Assembly (NCBI GenBank): GCA_964017235.1
Contig: OZ024934.1
Location: 76,722,706 to 76,786,705, forward strand
Source: Sabellastarte sp. h YS-2021
Lineage: Eukaryota > Annelida > Polychaeta > Sabellida > Sabellidae
DNA length: 64,000 nt
Direction: 5' to 3'
Shown here: piece by piece, positions 57,849 to 64,000 of the stretch
Numbering within the stretch: position 1 is the stretch's first letter
How the letters are laid out: each line of letters starts with the position of its first letter
The notes under the pieces: model-generated
What the model was told of the DNA's origin: nothing
Databases searched by the model: none
Seen by the model: only the letters and a program-made list of their open reading frames with translations
Position numbers and translations under genes: made by a program

Positions 57849-58875
57849 CTTACAATTACATATCACAAAAAATTTAAAAACCCAATTAAACCTATAGTAT
57901 ATACCCATTTGGAGAAGATGTATTAGAGTATTAAAGGTCCCAAAATAATCAATTATGAAACTTGACCACACTTACTCATCTGAGATATAATAGCCATAAA
58001 TCTGGTCAGTGTTTATTGAAAACATTGATGTATTTTTTACTTGGTAAACACAAAACATTCCATTTAATCACAGCATAAATATCATTGACTGAAGGAACTG
58101 GCCACACAAATAGATTAATTGTTGCCATTTTAATCAATGTTATGTCAAGGGACAAAGGCATGTATAATCTGTCTTTGGACTTATATGTTTCCACACAACG
58201 CCAATACTGTATTGGATGCTAGCAAGTCCATTAGGACCCTCTTAATAGGGAAAATATTTGAGGGATTATGACATTATAATCATCTTCTTTGTTAAACTCA
58301 GAAAGTGCATCAATTTAGAGATCAGGCAAAAGCATGTGTGTTTGCATATAAGCCATTTCATGCAAGGTTTTTATCTTGGGCAAGGATAATTTATTCATAT
58401 CCAAACCCAACAGAGTGTGTTCTTCTTTGTGAGACCATTTTCAAGAAGAATCAGACCAACAGAAACTGAAAAGAAGAGATTAAAGGCACAGGGAAAGAAG
58501 CTCCCTAACTGTGTTGCTCAAACAATTCATTGTTTAGTCTTGCCTAGGCGACATTTTTATGAGTACAAAGTGATAGATTTAATAGAAAAGAATAAAACAT
58601 GTATTTATGTATCAACTCCACCAATCCATGAGAAAAAGAGTTAATCTTTTGGACATTTTCAAAATGTCTTGCTTTTTTATTTTCATTCACTGATCCGTGA
58701 GAAAATGGGTTAATCTTGGGGTCATACCTGATATCATAACTCAGATGGTCTAAGAAAATAATGGAGGGAATTGAACTCTAACATGATCAATATATATAGT
58801 AAGAGTTCGTAGTTTTTTAAAGAAACATGATTTAATATGTATGTTGTAATTAATTTTGTAATTGCCATAGCATAA
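57849..58875. other. No gene recognised
   Basis: An open frame at 58417-58644 (75 codons, basic start with SRRIRPTETEKKRLKAQGKK) has no recognised domain and no clear splice context. The rest is AT-rich. Confidence 0.45.
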
Positions 58876-59075
58876 GCCTGGCATGGTGATGTAGAATAAA
58901 CACACCTTTGTCACACCTTTGAGGTCATGCTTTCAAATCTCAGTAAAGCCTTATAGTTGGAAAGTTGGACTTGTGTTCGAGTCCACTCTGGTCAAAGTGT
59001 CCTTTTCAGGTAACCCTTGCTGATATGACCTATCTAATGTCCTCAAGGGATATAACAAACCTAGATGAATAAATG
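58876..59075 (+). mobile_element. SINE family A-related, strongly diverged
   Basis: GCCTGGCATGGTGATGTAGA, ACCTTTGAGGTCATGCTTTC, CTGATATGACCTATCTAATG and an ATGAATAAATGAATG tail preserve the order of family A. Confidence 0.6.
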
Positions 59076-60462
59076 AATGTTTTTGTGACTGATGACCACA
59101 TAAGCCAATGATTTTGTAAACATTATAAAGTATATTAATGCAATGTATTCTGCGACTTATGACTTAACTGTAGGTATTATATTGGTATACATCTTTGCCA
59201 AAATAAAATTTTACTAAATCTTTATTTTATCATATTAATAATACAGATTCCAAATTTTACTTGGAATTAATTCTCCCTGTCCGGGTTCTTCAGCTGAGAT
59301 AGCTAAAATTAATGCCTTGTGAAAAGTTCAACTTACACACTAATCAATTCAGAAAGCCCTAGCATACAGGAGGTGAAGGGGTTAAAATGATGACATTTCT
59401 TTGTGAGGATTCACTTTGCTGTACATCAATGTCTGCTAACTCCTGTTATCTATTATCTCTTCAAATCACACCCTACACCCACAAGATCAAAGAACCAACT
59501 GAAGAAGTTTTAATGCCCACAGAGTACTGCCCTGGGGCGTGGATGGATTGAGACAAGGCGTTTGATATAGACACCAAGGGTTCTGGAGTGTTGTCAATGG
59601 TGCTTCAACAGCTATTGGAGTTTTTAACCTACCAGGACATGTGCGGTGTAACAGGGTCTACTGATCCCTCCTTCTAATTTTTCTGCATTTCGAAAGCAAA
59701 TTTAAAATAACTTCGATTTGTGGTAGGCGTCATTATAATTGTCGTAAAAGTTTTAGCTAAATATTGGGTAACTAAAGGAAATAAAATGTTTGGGAAATAT
59801 AGGGTAACAAATTTGGATATTATTATCAGAATTGATAAGGCTTATGATATAGCTCTAGTTGGCTTTTGTATTTGATTAATTAGCCACATCCAACTGACCA
59901 GAAAGATGAAATATATAGATTAAAGTGAAGCTTATATTATGTCGACTACTGTGAAGTCATCATGTTGGGACTTCTGTCTCGTGGGTTATGCTTTTACTGT
60001 TGCACCTGGTTTTGATGAACCAAGAAGTTAGGGGGAATAGTGTTGGCACAATACTGCTTTTCATCAGATTTAATAATATTATATTTCACATAAGCTTATG
60101 TTGACCCTCTTCAAGTAATAATGTTTTAGATTGGTTCTCTGGTTTTTCATTTTCGTTTGTCTATAAAAGAACATTAAATGTTAGCTAAATGTACAAGTAT
60201 TTCTTTGTGCAAATTGTAATATCTATGAATAATCTATTGTGTACTCTTTTGGCGACTGATAATTTTCCAAGATAGAAATTTAATTTCAGAATAAAGTTCT
60301 ACCATCTGCTGATTTAACACCACCCGAAAACTAAAATAAATGCTTGTGTTGTAACAGACACATGTAAAGTAGCTTACAATGCTATTTCCACATAATATCA
60401 AAACTTCCCACAAATGACGAGTATTGTATTGTTTTTCTTCAAAGGTCAAATTTGTCTTTTTT
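59076..60462. other. No recognisable feature
   Basis: AT-rich; nothing matched. Confidence 0.5.
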
Positions 60463-60583
60463 ACGTTCCATTCAGCAGCCAGGGCCACATTGGAACAGGT
60501 CCTCAGCAGTGTCACTTGTATGACCCACACACAGAGGAGACAGCCTGTGATTAGATGCCAAACCCACTAGACCACTGAGGACA
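60463..60583 (-). mobile_element. SINE family C
   Basis: ACGTTCCATTCAGCAGCCAG, GGTCCTCAGCAGTGTCACTT, ACACAGAGGAGACAGCCTGTG, ATTAGATGCCAAACCCACTA and CCACTGAGG. Confidence 0.75.
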
Positions 60584-61595
60584 TTTGTTTATCTTTACGA
60601 GTTAAATATTTTTTCATCTGATGAGAGGCGTAAGTTTTTGATAGCACGGCTTGCCAGAGTCCTGCTCTGGCAGTTTGCTAGAGTCTTTATTCTGATCATA
60701 CCTTAAATCTTGGGGTTCCACATGTCATTCAGTCCTTCAGGCTTTGCCTGGTTTACTTAGCTACACAAATAACATTTCTTTCCCAGCTTATTGTTCTGGC
60801 ATTTCTGGCAATTTGAATTCTACAGTCAAATAGTACACATCTTTGCAGTGAAATTTTATATTCGAGAACTTCATCTTTACATTATTTGAAATCTGTGTGT
60901 GTCAATATAGCTGGAAAGATACCAGGGACTTCAAGTAAGGAAAACGCCAGATGCACTTAATTTGAGCTCTGGAGCTATAACTTCAACCATTACAAAGAAA
61001 TACAACGGCATGGGCGGTTATTACCTTCAACAAAACTCTATTATAAGCCCTCACATTCCCAACTCATCTGACATCATTTCTGGCACCAATAATGTATCCC
61101 TTCCGATACTGAATGAGTCCAACAAGGACTTTGCTAAAAGTTCAGGAGTCTGGAACAGCATAGCACCATTAATTCTATTTCACTATCATCCCCAGGTGAC
61201 AGGTCACGTTGTCCCCATGATCAAATCAATCTACATTCTTTCACAGGGGCTTGTGATGACTTTAACCCCACTCAGGGAACCATCCCCAAATACCTGATAT
61301 CATAATTCCTGGGACTCTGTACAGGGCCAGTCAGGCGGATCACACCGGGTCCTGTCTCTGGAAGTCACTTCTGGTCAAACTTGACAGCATATACAACATT
61401 AATATGACTCCTAAAGTTAATAAGATGACATAAATGTTTACACATCGCTACCATGGTCAAACTTTATAACATATAGGACATTACTGTAACTCCTAAAGTT
61501 ATTAAAATGGAATAAATGTTTACAGACACCTAATTTAAAACTATAAGGTTAAGCCAAAACTATGATGTAATACTACATGCAAGATTAGAGTTTAC
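60584..61595. other. No gene recognised
   Basis: An open frame of 111 codons at 60962-61297 (+) has no recognised domain. CTAAAGTTA near 61412 and 61493 lies in a local duplication (about 61370-61435 and 61455-61520), with shared GGTCAAACTT and AAATGTTTACA words. Confidence 0.45.
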
Positions 61596-61732
61596 ATGGA
61601 GTTTTACGTCCAACAGCCTGGGTGATATTGGGAAGGTCCTCACCATAGTTAATTTTGGGAGTCGAACCCATACAGAGGTGCCAGCATCTGATTGGATGCC
61701 AAACTTGCTAATAATTAGGCCACTGAGAGCTT
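61596..61732 (-). mobile_element. SINE family C
   Basis: GTTTTACGTCCAACAGCCTG, GGAAGGTCCTCACCATAG, GGAGTCGAACCCATACAGAG, ATTGGATGCCAAACTTGC and AGGCCACTGAG. Confidence 0.75.
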
Positions 61733-62548
61733 CAAGCAGCTGACGAAAAATATGAATACATGTTCATTGTTTAGTCCATAAATTGCCAACAGTGATTAAA
61801 ATTGAAAGCAGATTGAAATGATTCATTACAATCATGTACCTGCCATGCATCTCGAACTGACTTAAAGAAAGAACTGACCTGTTCAATAGTATGATTAAAC
61901 GGAAGTGGTTCTAAGTCAATCTTTGCAAATCAAGTTACATAAACATATATATTTGTCCTAACAGAAGAGGCTTTTGTCAGTATATGAGTGTTTTGTCTGT
62001 CAATAGATTGCCTGTATTTCATTTGGTATATCACTCGAAAACTCAAATATTTAAAAACATATATATTTGCTCTTATATATATATCTACATAAATGGTCTG
62101 AGATAAAACTTTGACATATTAATGGCAGTGGTTAAGCATGTTATGAGTAATTAGCATTAATGAAATCACAGCGTTTCATGGGAAAATTATAATAAATATA
62201 AAGGGTTTAAGTAAACTTAAGGAATACATAGTATAAATGAATTATCATATGCATTCAGGTCAAGAAATCACTAACCTTATGTTGGCTGTGTATCCTTACC
62301 CAGAGGCAAGATAGCAATTTTGTCCAACAAAGATTTGCTAGGAAAAAAACCAATATAAGAGTAGTCTTACATGAAATTAATTGAATATTATTTGTATAAG
62401 ACAAAATTATTATCTTTTTCCAGAAAGTGAAAATGTAGTAGAGCATTTAGCAGAATAGCAAAAAGCAGTTTTAAAATGAAACTTGGGGTGAATATTGTTA
62501 TCAAAGTATGACAATATAATTCAAGTATATACTTGTAGGATTTCAATA
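61733..62548. other. No recognisable feature
   Basis: AT-rich with a short TATATATATAT run near 62075. Nothing coding. Confidence 0.5.
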
Positions 62549-62768
62549 GGGGGCTCAGTGGTGTAGTGGCTACACATGTGCCCACTGACTATGAGGTCAG
62601 CGGTTCAAACCCCGGACTGGATCCTATGTTGGAAACTTAGTAGTTAGTTACCAATGCCTGGTAGTTTACAGTCCAGAATCTTGGCCAACTAGTATGTGCT
62701 GGTTTCCCCTGCTGTTGAAACTACCCATTGTGATACAACCTACACAATGTGTTGAAAGCGATGTTAAA
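62549..62768 (+). mobile_element. SINE family A
   Basis: GGGGGCTCAGTGGTGTAGTGG, GCGGTTCAAACCCCGGACTG, GTATGTGCTGGTTTCCCCTG and GTGTTGAAAGCGATGTTAAA. Confidence 0.92.
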
Positions 62769-62930
62769 CCTGATTTGAAACAATATAATATATAAATAGA
62801 ATGTCGTTAATGAAATTTTACAGTATAGATTTCTCATAAAAATAGTCTTGTCAACTATTTTGTTTTTCAATTTTAAGATGCTCTTTAAGATATCCACCAG
62901 TATTAACTAGGTATATTTTGACTAATTGAT

Positions 62931-63155
62931 TAAATTGAGTTTAACATTGCATTCAACTCATTGTGTAGGTCACATTACAGTGTGTAGTTGTGGTGATAAC
63001 TGTGAAACAAAACACTGCGTGATAGTTGGTCAGGATTCTGCACTGAAAACTGCTGGACATAGGCAACAAAACCACTGACTTGCCCATTTTAGGTTCACAC
63101 AGAAATCAATCCAGGGCCACCTACAGTGGAGGCTGATGTATGCTATCTATTGTAC
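62931..63155 (-). mobile_element. SINE family A, diverged
   Basis: TTGAGTTTAACATTGCATTC, TTGGTCAGGATTCTGCACTG and AAAACTGCTGGACATAGGCAA. The head is poor. Confidence 0.75.
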
Positions 63156-64000
63156 CATTTTTTCCACTTATTCATGACTGAGATGTTCAGTCATAAGGCT
63201 GTTACGACTAATCGTTTGGGTGCTACAGCTAATTTTATAGCGTAATGATTGACCTTTGTTTGGAAAAGGTTAGTTGTATGAGTTAGATGATTACTGTACT
63301 AGAGTAGACAGGGAGTCTTGTTATGGGTTATATTTATGAGAAATAGCTATCCTAAGCAGGTTGTTAAGCTGATCGTTTGAGTTGTATGACTTCTCTTTTC
63401 TCTCTGGACAAATCACCTGGTTTGTCTGCCTTGCAGCAATTGTTCAATAAGATCAGTCGCAGCAGTCTACCAACTTCAAAATTAGCTAGGGCTTATAATA
63501 ACTCACAATTTTAGAACAGTGGTATAACAGTGGATATATTATATGACAAACTGCAGTTTTTAAAAATAAAAAAAAACTATTATTACATGTATAAATGAAG
63601 GAAAAAAATTCAAAATCTTAGCTAGTGTTTAATGTCTACTTGTTACCTTCTATACAACATTCAACTGAATGTGAAAAGGCGAACACCAACTTAAGTTACA
63701 TTAAAATTCCTTAAAGTCTCTCTTTAAGTTTCATCCTTAAACCTGATCAACAGTACCCAGCCACTATAACTCATAAAACTCAGTCAGAAAGGCGCCACAA
63801 GATCCACATTACCAGTCTAAAGTCACGTGACCTTTCTGTGGACATAAAAATTAATTTTTGCTTTATATTTAACATGGCTGATTTAACTTGAATAATATGC
63901 TCTTTTTATAGGAGTCATTTACACAGGTTCGTTGGGGCTGTCTGTTGAGGAATTGTCAAGTACTAAACTTAATTATAAAAAGTAAAATTTGATAATTTGT
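63156..64000. other. No recognisable feature
   Basis: AT-rich to the window end; no repeat match or exon-like segment seen. Confidence 0.5.

Noticed and set aside
58417-58644. 75-codon open frame with a basic N-terminus
   Set aside because: Looks slightly protein-like at its start but matches no family I know and has no exon borders.
60962-61297. 111-codon open frame (+)
   Set aside because: Low-complexity composition rich in S, N, T and I, no recognised domain, no splice support.

Overview
This is eukaryotic nuclear DNA from an animal: AT-rich, almost without genes, with spliced exons (GT-AG borders) and dense interspersed repeats. A marine invertebrate, most likely a mollusc or another lophotrochozoan, is my inference. 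It rests on a tRNA-headed SINE ending in a GTGTTGAAAGCGACGT-type core (like the published MetaSINE superfamily), L1/Tx1-like and CR1/L2-like LINEs, a PIF/Harbinger transposon and the CCTCC-CCAAGG fold-back repeat. None of this fixes the species.

The only host gene I can support lies on the + strand at the left end. Two exons (870-985 and 5076-5336) join in phase 0 to encode the TNF-homology domain of a TNF-superfamily ligand, closest in pattern to ectodysplasin/Eiger-type ligands. The exons for the cytoplasmic tail, membrane segment and stalk must lie left of the window. The 4.1-kb intron holds an unusual field of degenerate ATGTTTATAAACATT-type motifs, a 240-bp duplication, a possible extra exon (4022-4140) and a SINE.

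The rest is repeat landscape. A nearly complete L1-like ORF2 on the - strand (about 26062-21982, with poly-A tail) carries only three disabling lesions. A decayed but recognisable PIF/Harbinger transposase lies at 39931-41242 (+). Four CR1/L2-type reverse-transcriptase tails lie at 1-435, 11595-11935, 20885-21335 and 44500-44952. There are about 19 copies of SINE family A, 9 of family B and 5 of family C (letters are mine). Several non-autonomous fold-back elements occur (families D, E and F and a single long hairpin at 47466-47617), plus 32-bp and 36-bp tandem arrays, G-runs and two SINEs with internal rearrangements.

I found no rRNA, genuine tRNA, CRISPR or prokaryote-like operon structure. 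I did not find an undescribed multi-gene system. The most useful leads are the TNF ligand with its phase-compatible candidate exon, the inverted-copy insertion inside a SINE at 54122-54170, the two-part fold-back family F, and the near-intact LINE.
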